From positions 1-37,102 of the forward strand of contig JAFQHQ010000206.1 in assembly GCA_017397885.1 (NCBI GenBank): 37,102 nucleotides of DNA, read 5' to 3'. The position numbers and the translations under genes are program-made. The DNA is from Clostridia bacterium (lineage in GTDB: Bacteria; Bacillota; Clostridia; UMGS1810). Shown here piece by piece: positions 15,589 through 25,642 of this stretch. The first letter of the stretch is position 1; every line of letters starts with the position of its first letter. The notes under the pieces were generated by a model. It saw only the letters and a program-made list of their open reading frames with translations, did no database searches and was not told the origin of the DNA.

Positions 15589-16872
15589 ATGAGAGTAGCA
15601 TTTTATGAAAGTGACATAACACCACCTCTTGGAGGCTTTATTTCAGGTCATTATGCCAATGTAAGAGGAAATGATGTAGTAGACAAGCTGTATGCAAAAG
15701 CAGTTGTCATTGAAGACGGAGACAACATTGCCGCTTTAATGGTTATGGACACAGTTCATATTCCCGGTGATGCACGTGACGCCATCACCAAAAGGGTTTA
15801 CGAATACACCGGTATACGTCCTGAAAATGTTTGTATTTGTTCTAATCATACTCACGCAGGAGCACCGGTTCTTTCAAATCCCGAATTGGAATGTTATGAG
15901 GACGCAACATATAAAGATGTGTTTCTGAGACTTTGTGCAGATGCAATCATTCTTGCATACAAACGTCTTGATGATGCTACCGCAAAGTTTGGTTCATGCA
16001 ATGTTGAAGGCATTGCATTCAATCGTACCTTCGTACTTGAAGACGGTACCTTTGTTACCCATGGCAGAGGAAGAAAAAACATAAAAGAATCCCTTGGCGG
16101 TATCGACACCGAGCTTGGCGTTCTCGTATTTGAAAGAGACGGCAAACCCATTGGTGCAGTCACAAACTATGCATGCCACCAGTGCTGCATGGGTCCCATA
16201 AAAGGCTACAGCGGTGACTATTCGTCAATAATGTCCAAAAAACTCAAGGAATATTACGGTCAGGATTTCGTCAATGTGTTTGTAATAGGTTGTGCCGGTG
16301 ATGTTAACCATCATAACCCCGACATTAATGTTCCTGTTCCAAATGATATATATATAACAATGGGACTTAAGCTTGCTGAAGGTGCAAAGACCTCAATTGA
16401 CAATGCAACAGATTCCAACGGTAAGGTTGGAATGATTACCGCACCCATCGAATTCAATCTTCGTCAGGCGGATTATGACTATACCAAAGCAAGAGTGTTG
16501 CACTATCTTAATACCGATGACCATTTTATGCGAGTAAGAAATCTTCTTCATTACAATTCCAATAATCACAACAAAACCCAGACTGTTTTTGTTCAGGGAA
16601 TTTCAGTGGGGGATACTTGTATCTACGCTCTTCCCGGTGAGGTTTTTGTGGAAATCGGTCTCGAAATCAAAGAGAAATCACCCTTTAAAAATAACCTTGT
16701 TGCTGAAAACACCAACACTCGCAGCGGATATGTTTGTCCCGAAAGAGTGTTTGGCGATAACGATAATTTGTATGAAACAGCTCTTTGCTTCGGAAGCTGC
16801 TATGCACCCGATTCATGTGAAAAGCTCATTTCAAAATCAATAGAAGTGGCAAAACTCCTGAAGGAGGTATAA
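15589..16872 (+). CDS. neutral/alkaline ceramidase-fold hydrolase, non-canonical active site
   Basis: This 427-residue protein has no signal peptide and aligns with the catalytic domain of neutral/alkaline non-lysosomal ceramidases. The fold signature D-I-T-P-P-L-G-G opens it. The zinc-site motifs S-N-H87-T-H89-A-G-A-P and Y-A-C-H197-Q are kept. The segment that normally carries the nucleophilic serine (G-D-x-S-P) reads G-D238-V-N-H-H, so amide cleavage by the known mechanism is unlikely. Homologues of this kind are common in polysaccharide loci with unknown activity. The ATG at 15589 has AGAAAGGA ten bases upstream; an ATG at 15580 overlaps the preceding stop but is too close to the binding site. 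The next gene starts two bases after the stop. Confidence 0.75.
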   Translation: MRVAFYESDITPPLGGFISGHYANVRGNDVVDKLYAKAVVIEDGDNIAALMVMDTVHIPGDARDAITKRVYEYTGIRPENVCICSNHTHAGAPVLSNPELECYEDATYKDVFLRLCADAIILAYKRLDDATAKFGSCNVEGIAFNRTFVLEDGTFVTHGRGRKNIKESLGGIDTELGVLVFERDGKPIGAVTNYACHQCCMGPIKGYSGDYSSIMSKKLKEYYGQDFVNVFVIGCAGDVNHHNPDINVPVPNDIYITMGLKLAEGAKTSIDNATDSNGKVGMITAPIEFNLRQADYDYTKARVLHYLNTDDHFMRVRNLLHYNSNNHNKTQTVFVQGISVGDTCIYALPGEVFVEIGLEIKEKSPFKNNLVAENTNTRSGYVCPERVFGDNDNLYETALCFGSCYAPDSCEKLISKSIEVAKLLKEV

Positions 16873-16874
16873 TA

Positions 16875-18584
16875 ATGAAAAAAATTATAAGCACAACAGT
16901 TTTGTGTCTGGTTATGAGTTTGCTTTGCACCGTATGTTTTGCAATTGATGCAAGTATCAATGCAGACTATGATGCAGATTCAAAGGTTGTATCTCTTACA
17001 GGCAGAGCATACGGATATGCTACGGTAAGAATATCTCCCTACAAGGAAGAAGCTGACTCGTTTTCAGCGTCAAATCCGCCGACGGATATTTTGCAGTTTT
17101 CATCAAACGGCAGTTTTAATCAGAAGCTTTATATGCCCGAATTTGCTGAAAACGGCAAATACAGTGTATATCTCACTGATGACGAGTCTGATGCCAGTGT
17201 AGACTTCATCTACTATGACAAAGAAGGTGCAGATGAAATTGTATCAGATCAAATTAACACTGCATCAACCAAATCCGATTTTATAGCGGCAGTTGTACCG
17301 GGCAATGCATCATCTCTTGGTATAGATACAGACGATGCAGATTATTCAACTGATGTACTCGCTCTTATGTACGACCTTGATGTGACCTATGAGGATTCAT
17401 CTGAATTCTACAATCACTATAATTACTGTAAGGCAATTTGTTCGCTTTCAGGTAAGGAAGATGACGAACTTCTTGCAAAGCTCGAACAGTATGAAAAAAT
17501 TCTCGGCATAGACTATGACAAAGACTATGAAAACAACCGTAATTTGACAACCGAAGCAAAAGCATTGCTTCTCTCTTTGGTATCTTCTCTTGATTATGCC
17601 GAAGAAATTGAATCTGCCCAAAGCATCACCGGCGAGGAAGGTTTCAAAGCAATCTGGCTTGCAAACTGTGCACTTTCATCTGTTGCATCAACCGAAAGCT
17701 GGAAGGATATGAAAGAAATCTATACTTCAACATATTCCTTTCTGAAAAACAATGTGGTAGCAAAAAATTCGTCATATAAATCTTCTTCATCATCATCTGT
17801 TTTTTCAAATCTTGCAAAGCTTGACTTTGATTCGGTTGATGACTTGAAAGATAATTTTGATTTGGCAGTAAAGAAATCAAAAAATGAAGATTCCGACAAA
17901 AACTCCGGCACAACTTCGGGCAAAGGCAGTTCAGGCGGTTTTTCAGCTCCATCTGTTGCCCCCACCGAGGTGTATGACGAAGTTCCCGGTGTAGATAAAA
18001 TTGTTCCCACCGAATTCAAATTACCTGTTCTATCGGATGCAAAAACATCTTACACCGATGTTGCACAAAGCGATTGGTACTATTCTTCGGTTGCATCACT
18101 TGGTGCTTCAGCAATTGTATCCGGTGACCCCGAAGGAACATTTCGTCCCAATGACAACATAACAAGAGCAGAATTTGCCAAGCTTATTGTTAGTGCTTTC
18201 AGCATAAAAGGAGAAAGTAAATCCTTTGCCGATGTAAGCAGCAATTCATGGTATGAGCCTTATGTTTCTGTTGCGGCAGGTGTTGGCATAATTCAAGGAT
18301 ATGAAGGTAAATTCAATCCCGACAGCTTCATTACCCGTCAGGATGCCGCTGTTATAATTTACAGAACTGCAGACCTTATGAAAATTCAATATTCGGGCTT
18401 TACCAAGCCCACAGACATTAACGATGCTTCCGTGTATGCATGGACAGCAATCGGCTCTCTTTACAGCACAGGTGTTATCAGCGGTATGGGAGACGGAAGC
18501 TTTGCTCCGCTTTCAAATATCACCCGTGCTCAGGCGGCACAGCTTATATTTAACACAATCACCGATATGCAAAATCGACAATAG
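16875..18584 (+). CDS. secreted SLH-domain surface protein (three C-terminal SLH repeats)
   Basis: This 569-residue protein has an N-terminal signal peptide (M-K-K-I-I ... C-F-A-I-D, cut near residue 24). Residues about 25-115 form a beta-rich domain, and about 120-305 a mostly helical acidic region of unknown fold. A flexible S/K/G-rich linker spans about 306-385. Three SLH repeats follow (about 390-440, 448-505 and 512-567), each with the W-Y/F ... G-x-F-x-P ... I-T-R pattern, for example G-T-F-R-P-N-D-N-I-T-R-A-E-F. SLH triplets bind pyruvylated cell-wall polymer, so the protein sits on the surface. It lies between two lyase genes with almost no spacing and could act as a scaffold or substrate-binding surface protein (inference). 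Confidence 0.85.
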   Translation: MKKIISTTVLCLVMSLLCTVCFAIDASINADYDADSKVVSLTGRAYGYATVRISPYKEEADSFSASNPPTDILQFSSNGSFNQKLYMPEFAENGKYSVYLTDDESDASVDFIYYDKEGADEIVSDQINTASTKSDFIAAVVPGNASSLGIDTDDADYSTDVLALMYDLDVTYEDSSEFYNHYNYCKAICSLSGKEDDELLAKLEQYEKILGIDYDKDYENNRNLTTEAKALLLSLVSSLDYAEEIESAQSITGEEGFKAIWLANCALSSVASTESWKDMKEIYTSTYSFLKNNVVAKNSSYKSSSSSSVFSNLAKLDFDSVDDLKDNFDLAVKKSKNEDSDKNSGTTSGKGSSGGFSAPSVAPTEVYDEVPGVDKIVPTEFKLPVLSDAKTSYTDVAQSDWYYSSVASLGASAIVSGDPEGTFRPNDNITRAEFAKLIVSAFSIKGESKSFADVSSNSWYEPYVSVAAGVGIIQGYEGKFNPDSFITRQDAAVIIYRTADLMKIQYSGFTKPTDINDASVYAWTAIGSLYSTGVISGMGDGSFAPLSNITRAQAAQLIFNTITDMQNRQ

Positions 18585-18597
18585 GAGGTGAGCTTAC

Positions 18598-21219
18598 ATG
18601 CGAAAAGTATTATCATTTATGCTGTCACTTGTTATGATGCTGTCAATTTTCGGTGTTAATGCCGTTGCATCTGACACTTCATACGACAGTGAAACGTTCT
18701 CATTTCTGTCACAGCTTGGCATAACAAAAGATGTCATTGGAAATGAGGATGGCAAAATTACAAGAGCAGAATTTACTGCAATGATTGTCAGAGCACTCAA
18801 TCTGACAAATCTCACACCGGATACCACACTTTTTGAAGATTGTTCCGACAGCCCGTTTACAAGTGAAATTCACATTGCAAAATCCATTGGTATAACCAAT
18901 GGTACCTCGGCAAATGCATTTTCGCCAAATCACACTGTAACAGCTCCCGTTGCCGCAAAAATGGCAGTCGCAGCTCTTGGCTACACTGCCAAAGCAGAAG
19001 CCACAGGCGGATACCCCACGGCATACCTTCAGATTGCCGCTTCCCTTGATTTGTTCACGGGTGTTAATTCAAACGATGATGTTTTGAGTGTATCCGATGC
19101 ATTTACGTTTATATATAATATGATGCTTGCAGAGGTTGCAGTTGCATCAGGTGTTGAAAACGGCAATGTTGTTTCGCAAACAGCGGACGGTATAAATCTT
19201 CTTACCGAAAATTTTTGCTACACCTATGTAAGCGGAACAGTTGATACGGTTGGCTCAGAGGGCGTAAACTACGAATCCTCTGCCGATAATTCAATTGAAA
19301 TAGGTGGCACATTCTACAAAACCGAAAACGATTTTTCGCCACTTTTAGGCTATGATGTTGATGCATGGTATGATGATCAGGGATATGTAAGAATTGCAAT
19401 TCCTTCTTCATCAAACAATGTTGTAACACTTAGCGCCGAAGAAGTTGTAGGCTACACTGATTTCAAACTTGAAACCGAAGATGCCGACAGCTACAAGAAA
19501 AAGGTATACAATATCGAAAAAGGCTTTTCTTTTATATTGAACGGCAGACTCATATCCCACAATGATTCAAGCTTTAAATTCAATAAAGGAACTCTGAAGC
19601 TTATCGATAATGACGGTAACGGCAAATATGATTTTGTTGTAGCCGAAAAAACAGAATATTTTGTAATTGGCAGTGTTAATGCCGTAAACGGCGTAATTTA
19701 TGACAGCAATTCTGCTTATAAAAGCATATCACTTGAAAGCGATGATGAATACAGTGTAAAGCTTACACTAAACGGAACTCCGGCTTCTGTATATGACCTT
19801 GAAGAAAGTATGGTTTGCGAAGTTCTTATGAGCGAAGATTACAAGCTTTGCAAAGTTAATGCATATTTGTCGGTTGTTTCCGGAGTTGTTGCCGAAAAAG
19901 GAAATGATTATTACATCATAGACGGCAAATCATATAAGCTTACCGATTATTTCAACAATCTCGGAATAGATATTAGTATCGGATCGGCATACGATTTTCT
20001 GATTTCTTCCGATGGCTCAATTGTCAGTGTTGCCAATTCAGCTTCATCGTCAATGAAATACGGATATTTTATGGACTGTGCAAGCAATGGCGGACTTGAA
20101 AGCACCGTGGTTGTTAAAGTAATGACAACAATAGGCGATATTCAGATTTTTACTCTGAAAGATAAAATCGTTCTGGACGGAAAACCGGCTGAGGCATCTT
20201 ATGTTAAAGACATTCTCAAGCCTGCTGATGTTCCAAAATATCAGGTCATTCGCTACAAGGAGTCAGATGGTGTAATAACTCACCTCGACCTCTTCGATGA
20301 AGGCGGCGAGGAATGGGTAGTAGGAGAGTATGAGCCCGATGATAATTCACTCACAAAATATGCAGACAAGCTCTCGGTTCACTACCGTTCAAGCGTAACT
20401 TTCGGTATTCCCAATGTATCCTTTAAAAATGCAGTGATTTTCGAAGTACCCAAAGCTCTTGCAACCGAGCCGGATGTGAAATATTCAGATGAGCTGTTTA
20501 TGGTAAGCGGCACAGGCAGTCTTACCAATGATGCCACATACAAAGTTGATGTTTATGATTACGACGAAAGATACGTTCCTTCTGTAATTGTACTGTACCG
20601 CTCCACCGATTCATCAATTCTTGCAACACCATCATCTTCCGGCGTTGGCTACATGGTAAGAGAAATGTCCGATGCTATTGACTCTGAAGGTGTAGCTCAA
20701 AAGCTCCTCAAAGTATACGGTAACGGCAAATATGCACAGTATTTCATAGACCCCGTTTCTTATGAGTCTATGGTTAAACAGAAAAAAATTCCGAAACAAG
20801 GTGATATTGTCCGCCTTACAACAAATGCAAAAGGTTATGTTGTCGGAATTTCAATTGATGTCACATACGATAAAGAATCAAAAGAAATAAAAGTTAACTA
20901 CGGTCAGTCCGGTGTGTCAAATCTTTCCTATGATTATCTGTCCTATTATTCAGGCAGGGTACTCGCTATAGGCAACAGTCACATCGCTCTCAATGCCGAA
21001 AATGCACCCTCCGGTGCTGTTTCCGGCGGAGGCATAGTTAATTTAAGTCTTGGCAGTGCAAGATATGTTATTTACAACACAACAAATGGCGAAATATATG
21101 CAGGTAATTCTCAAAGTGTAGTGTCAAAACTCAGCGCAGGACTTGAAAATGCGTCAAGAGTTGTTTGCAAAACAAGTCACTACAGTGTAGGCACTGTATA
21201 TATCTACATAGAAGAATAG
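18598..21219 (+). CDS. secreted SLH-domain protein with a large novel ectodomain
   Basis: This 873-residue protein has a signal peptide (M-R-K-V-L-S-F-M-L-S-L ... A-V-A-S). Unlike its neighbour it carries its SLH repeats at the N terminus, about residues 30-200. They are divergent: I-T-R-A-E-F-T-A-M-I-V-R-A-L, F-E-D-C-S-D ... G-I-T-N-G-T-S-A-N-A-F-S-P, then a weaker third copy. The remaining 650 or so residues are beta-rich, with many D/S/Y/V segments and no family I recognise. GGAGGTGA precedes the ATG. It is probably an S-layer or surface-exposed protein whose large outer part may bind the polysaccharide or the co-encoded lyases (inference). Confidence 0.8.
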   Translation: MRKVLSFMLSLVMMLSIFGVNAVASDTSYDSETFSFLSQLGITKDVIGNEDGKITRAEFTAMIVRALNLTNLTPDTTLFEDCSDSPFTSEIHIAKSIGITNGTSANAFSPNHTVTAPVAAKMAVAALGYTAKAEATGGYPTAYLQIAASLDLFTGVNSNDDVLSVSDAFTFIYNMMLAEVAVASGVENGNVVSQTADGINLLTENFCYTYVSGTVDTVGSEGVNYESSADNSIEIGGTFYKTENDFSPLLGYDVDAWYDDQGYVRIAIPSSSNNVVTLSAEEVVGYTDFKLETEDADSYKKKVYNIEKGFSFILNGRLISHNDSSFKFNKGTLKLIDNDGNGKYDFVVAEKTEYFVIGSVNAVNGVIYDSNSAYKSISLESDDEYSVKLTLNGTPASVYDLEESMVCEVLMSEDYKLCKVNAYLSVVSGVVAEKGNDYYIIDGKSYKLTDYFNNLGIDISIGSAYDFLISSDGSIVSVANSASSSMKYGYFMDCASNGGLESTVVVKVMTTIGDIQIFTLKDKIVLDGKPAEASYVKDILKPADVPKYQVIRYKESDGVITHLDLFDEGGEEWVVGEYEPDDNSLTKYADKLSVHYRSSVTFGIPNVSFKNAVIFEVPKALATEPDVKYSDELFMVSGTGSLTNDATYKVDVYDYDERYVPSVIVLYRSTDSSILATPSSSGVGYMVREMSDAIDSEGVAQKLLKVYGNGKYAQYFIDPVSYESMVKQKKIPKQGDIVRLTTNAKGYVVGISIDVTYDKESKEIKVNYGQSGVSNLSYDYLSYYSGRVLAIGNSHIALNAENAPSGAVSGGGIVNLSLGSARYVIYNTTNGEIYAGNSQSVVSKLSAGLENASRVVCKTSHYSVGTVYIYIEE

Positions 21220-21232
21220 GAGGTGTCGTGAT

Positions 21233-24200
21233 TTGTATAAACGTATTGTTTCAATTATTTTAAGTGCTTTAATATCGTTTAGTTCGGTATGTTCTTTTGC
21301 CGCATCCGAAACCAATAATTCAGACAGCAAAATAATAGTAAACGAAACCTTTGACGATTGCATTGAAAACGGTTCCCACGACACCATAACAATGCAGGGT
21401 ATTGATGCAAGAATTGTGGATATGGGCGATGAAAACAAAGCTCTGTATTCCAAACTGTGGGTAAACGGTTTTCTTGCAGAGGTTCCACTGAGTTCTACTT
21501 CAGAGCGTATGGTATATTCCTTTGATATGCTTGTTAAGGGAAGTGCATTAACAGGTAAAATTCTTAACCTCAGCACATCAACCTCTCTTTTGAAGTTTAA
21601 CTCCAACAAATCGATAAATCTTGAAGACGGATATCTTATAAACGGATATGGCGGTGAAAGATGGCATAATTATACAGCGGTAATTGATTATAAAAATGCC
21701 TGCTATGACCTTTATGTTGACTCAAAGTGTGTTTTCACCAAACGTCTTTTCAACACCAAACCCGCGGCTCAGACAAAAATGTCTTTTGTGTTTATGCCTG
21801 CAGATGAGGATGGCATTTCCGAGGTGTTTATCGATAACATAAGGGTATATACCGGAAGCAATATTCTCAAAGAGTCTGCTTTTCCCAAAAAAACGGTTAA
21901 CACAGAGGCAATAGAGTTTGAACCTACAACAGAAAAACCTTCAAATGATAAAATTTATTTGAATTCGTCAAACCGAAATGGGTTTGACACCGGAACTTTG
22001 GTTCTTCAGGCAAAAGCTGACACCAAGGTAGAGTGGGACACTCTCACTCCAAATGGGGGCGAGGTTCTCAAGATGGAACAAACAGGCGGAAATGACTGCT
22101 TTGCCGATATTAAGGTGGATGCTCGAGATGCTTTTTCCCTTGTTGTTGAAGCCGATGTAAACATTGCTTCAATGGAAACCGGCACAATGGACCTTTTCAG
22201 AACAAACGGTGACGGCTACTCCAATCTTCTTACCATCAACAAAAGCGGCCTTGTGTGTAATGCAACATCCCTTGGAGCACTTCCATACAACGAATGGACC
22301 AACATTGCCATTGCCTGCGATTTTATCAATGGCACAGGTGATGTCTATATTAACGGTGCATTGAAAAAAGCCGCAATTCCTCTTCACTCGGGTGGTGTTC
22401 GTCCTTCGTATACACGAATTGCATTCCGGTCACTTTCCACAAGAGGACTAAACAAGGTTTATATCAACAATTTCAAAATATACGAAGGCACCGAACCGCG
22501 TAAGCTTCCCGAAGCCTCGTCAGGTGAAGAAAACAAAACAATAGTTGACACTACCGTTCATACCATGAACCTTACGTCAATTCAGCACAGTGAAGCTACC
22601 TGCAAAAACCGTATCGGTAAAGATAGTGTGTTTATGACTCTCAACAATCACTACTTTATGGATGGTAAAAAGCTTTCGTATGATGAAAATATGGCAGCAT
22701 TCAAAGACGAAAAAGGAATAGTATTTGTTCCTGCCGACCTTGTTGCAAAAGCTTTTGATACTAATTTCAAATATCAAAGCGGCAAAATTGTTGCAGGAAG
22801 CCGTACAGCCGAAGTCGGCTCCGTTGAAGTTTCCGGTGGCAGAGTGCTTGATGCGTCACCTCTTCAAAAGAACGGTGTAATCTTTGTTCCCGCAGCTTCA
22901 TTTACAACTCAGGTTCTCGGCAAAAATGCCTATGAAGATGACAGAGGATTTGTTCTTCTTTCAAACAATAAGCTTTCCTATGCAAACTCTTCTGCTTCGA
23001 CAGAAACAATGGAAGCCTCCGATATTATCTATCGCTATATGCTCTATGACCGTCCGAGCGGTGACGAAATCTATGATGCGGTTGTTTCCCGAACAAGTGG
23101 CGAACATCCGAGATTGCTTATTCGTAAAGATGAAATTCCTGCTCTTCGTCAGAAGGTGCAGTCAAATGACGCTCTCAAAGAAGCACTTGCACGATGCCTT
23201 ACAAAATGTGAAGCTCACATAGCAGCCGAGCCCTATGAATATAAGCTTGTGGGCATTCGTCTCATTCAGGCTTGTCAGGATGTGACAGCCAGAATAAGAG
23301 ACCTTGCAGTGGCAAATCTTGTCACAGCTGATGAAAAATATCTCGACCGTATGTGGTTGGAGATTCAAAACGTGCTTACATGGCCCGATCTTAACCATGT
23401 TCGTCACTACCTCGACACAGGAGAAATAGCCCCCGGTCTTGCTCTTGCATATGATATGCTCTACAACTATCTGAGCGAGTCGGAGCGTCAGTATTTCCGC
23501 AAAGAATTTGAACGCTTGTTCCTTGATATCGCAGTTGGCATGTACACGGGAACAAGTCCCTATCAGGCTCATGACACACGCCAGATTTCTTCAAACTGGG
23601 GCGCGGTAATCGGTGGCGGACAGCTTATGTGTGCCCTTGCATTTATCGACTCCGAACCTGAAGAAAGTGAATTTACTCAAAAATGTAAGTTCCTTGCAGA
23701 AAACGCTCTTCAATCATGTGAAATCCCTTTCGGTATGCTCTATCCCGATGGTGCAATTGCCGAAGGTCAGGGCTACTGGACCTTCTACATTGAGTCTCTC
23801 GGTCAGGCGACAGAAAGCATTCTCAATATGTGTGGCAATGACTACGGACTTCTTGATAGTCCCGGCTACAAAGAAGCGGCGAACTTCCCGCTTTATGTTC
23901 AGTCGCAGAACGGTTATTACTGCTATTCATCATCGGGTCATACCACAGGTGTTGGTTATCACTGTTCATGCAGTGAAGCATATCTGATTTCACGGTTCTA
24001 CAACAATCCCGAACAGATGGAAGCTCTTAAGGCGTTCAATGACAGCATAAACAGTAAAATGGGTTCCATGAGCATACTCTGGTATGAACCTTCGGATATT
24101 GAGGTTGATGTGGCGACATATCCCCTTGACAATGTTTTCAACGGTATGCAGCTTGCAACGCTGAAAGCCGCATGGGGAGATGACTCTGCCGCATTCCTTT

Positions 24201-25627
24201 CAACCATAGGCGGCGAGCTTCATCCTTCAAATGCTCACTGGCACGCAGGTTCATTTATTTATGAAGATGACGGCAACCGTTGGTTCCACGACCCCGGAAG
24301 TGAAAACTATGACCTTCCCGGAGGTACTCACGGTATGGACGGTGCAACTCTCTATATGAAACGTGCCGAAGGTCACAACTGCATTGTAATTAATCCCACA
24401 GCCGAAGACCCCGGTCAGGTTACATGGGAATATGCTCCCATAATTAAGATGGAATCTAAGCCAAAAGCAGGGCTTGTTGTTTATGACCTGGATAGCGTAT
24501 ATTCTCATCAGGCAAAATCTTACAAGCGTGGATTCTATTTTGGCGATAACCGTAACTCTCTTGTTGTTCAGGATGAACTCGAACTTCTGAAAGATAACAG
24601 CGATGTATATCACTTCCTAACCACAACAGGTAAGGTTACCATTGGTGATGACGGAAAAACCGCATACATCGACGAAGACGGTATGACATTGAAAATCGAA
24701 TATATCTGTGATGCCGATAAATGGCATCTTGAAGCCCGTGATGCTTCTTCACTCACTCCCGAAATTGCAAGAGAAGGTGAACACTCAAGGGCACATCTTT
24801 CAAAGGTTGCTCTTGTAGCCAAGGATTCGGGTAAATTAAACATCAGCATAAAGGCAACTGTGGTTGATGAACTGGAAACCTATTCACCTCACACCTTTGT
24901 TCCCATGGATGAATGGACTCTTCCCGATGGTGAAGTTCTTCCAAAACCGACTCTCACTTCAATCTCGGTAAATGGCGAACCTATTAGCGATTTCAACCCG
25001 ACCATATCTGAATATGCAATTTCGCTTACTGCTGATACACCGATTCCAACTTTCACCGCTACATCTGATGACGGAACTGTTGAGGTGATTCCTCCCGAAA
25101 CTCTCAATGATGTTGCAAGAATTATTGTTTCAAACGCAGGCGGAAAAAGAGCCTACAGAGTTAAATTCAACTTTATAATCAGAGAATCGGAAGCCCTGAT
25201 TGAAACAAAACCCGTTAAAGATGTGCCTTCAGATGTTATAAAGCCTGAAGCGGCTTGGGTGTACGCAAGCCACAATCCTCAGGCTGAAAACTGTGACACA
25301 AATGTGGCAGACGGCAAAATGGATACACGTTGGTCGTCGAATGTTTTAGGTAACTTTGTTGAATTTGACCTTGGCGAAGTTAAAGATATCGACGGTATAG
25401 CCCTTGCCTACATGGATAACCACCGTTTCTACAAATATGATATTCTTATTTCCGAAGATAAAATAAACTACACCAAGGTGTATTCCGGAACTTCGGGTGG
25501 ATTTGCTTCCGAATGGGAATATCTGCCTCTTCCGGTAAAGGCTCGTTATGTACGTTATGTTGGTTACGGTCACGCAGACGGCGAGTGGAATTCAATCATA
25601 GAATTCCGTCCCTGCACCAAACAGTAA
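21233..25627 (+). CDS. secreted giant heparinase II/III-fold lyase with CBM32-like tail
   Basis: At 1464 residues this is the largest protein here. A signal peptide (C-S-F-A-A-S near 25) is followed by two LamG-like beta-sandwiches (about 30-215 and 245-425) and a copper-amine-oxidase-N-like module (about 470-595). The heparinase toroid (about 605-990) and its beta domain (about 990-1230) come next. A cadherin-like/Ig-like domain (about 1236-1320) and an F5/8 type C (CBM32-like) domain (about 1335-1463, containing D-G-K-M-D-T-R-W-S-S) finish it. Lyase residues are N788 (S-N-W-G-A-V), Y848 (E-G-Q-G-Y), H1002 (N-A-H-W-H-A-G-S-F) and H1048 (E-G-H-N-C). It starts at TTG with AGGAGGTG seven bases before. 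It is a paralogue of the 12296 lyase with added binding modules and no anchor of its own. Confidence 0.88.
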   Translation: MYKRIVSIILSALISFSSVCSFAASETNNSDSKIIVNETFDDCIENGSHDTITMQGIDARIVDMGDENKALYSKLWVNGFLAEVPLSSTSERMVYSFDMLVKGSALTGKILNLSTSTSLLKFNSNKSINLEDGYLINGYGGERWHNYTAVIDYKNACYDLYVDSKCVFTKRLFNTKPAAQTKMSFVFMPADEDGISEVFIDNIRVYTGSNILKESAFPKKTVNTEAIEFEPTTEKPSNDKIYLNSSNRNGFDTGTLVLQAKADTKVEWDTLTPNGGEVLKMEQTGGNDCFADIKVDARDAFSLVVEADVNIASMETGTMDLFRTNGDGYSNLLTINKSGLVCNATSLGALPYNEWTNIAIACDFINGTGDVYINGALKKAAIPLHSGGVRPSYTRIAFRSLSTRGLNKVYINNFKIYEGTEPRKLPEASSGEENKTIVDTTVHTMNLTSIQHSEATCKNRIGKDSVFMTLNNHYFMDGKKLSYDENMAAFKDEKGIVFVPADLVAKAFDTNFKYQSGKIVAGSRTAEVGSVEVSGGRVLDASPLQKNGVIFVPAASFTTQVLGKNAYEDDRGFVLLSNNKLSYANSSASTETMEASDIIYRYMLYDRPSGDEIYDAVVSRTSGEHPRLLIRKDEIPALRQKVQSNDALKEALARCLTKCEAHIAAEPYEYKLVGIRLIQACQDVTARIRDLAVANLVTADEKYLDRMWLEIQNVLTWPDLNHVRHYLDTGEIAPGLALAYDMLYNYLSESERQYFRKEFERLFLDIAVGMYTGTSPYQAHDTRQISSNWGAVIGGGQLMCALAFIDSEPEESEFTQKCKFLAENALQSCEIPFGMLYPDGAIAEGQGYWTFYIESLGQATESILNMCGNDYGLLDSPGYKEAANFPLYVQSQNGYYCYSSSGHTTGVGYHCSCSEAYLISRFYNNPEQMEALKAFNDSINSKMGSMSILWYEPSDIEVDVATYPLDNVFNGMQLATLKAAWGDDSAAFLSTIGGELHPSNAHWHAGSFIYEDDGNRWFHDPGSENYDLPGGTHGMDGATLYMKRAEGHNCIVINPTAEDPGQVTWEYAPIIKMESKPKAGLVVYDLDSVYSHQAKSYKRGFYFGDNRNSLVVQDELELLKDNSDVYHFLTTTGKVTIGDDGKTAYIDEDGMTLKIEYICDADKWHLEARDASSLTPEIAREGEHSRAHLSKVALVAKDSGKLNISIKATVVDELETYSPHTFVPMDEWTLPDGEVLPKPTLTSISVNGEPISDFNPTISEYAISLTADTPIPTFTATSDDGTVEVIPPETLNDVARIIVSNAGGKRAYRVKFNFIIRESEALIETKPVKDVPSDVIKPEAAWVYASHNPQAENCDTNVADGKMDTRWSSNVLGNFVEFDLGEVKDIDGIALAYMDNHRFYKYDILISEDKINYTKVYSGTSGGFASEWEYLPLPVKARYVRYVGYGHADGEWNSIIEFRPCTKQ

Positions 25628-25642
25628 AGAGGGGAGAACACT

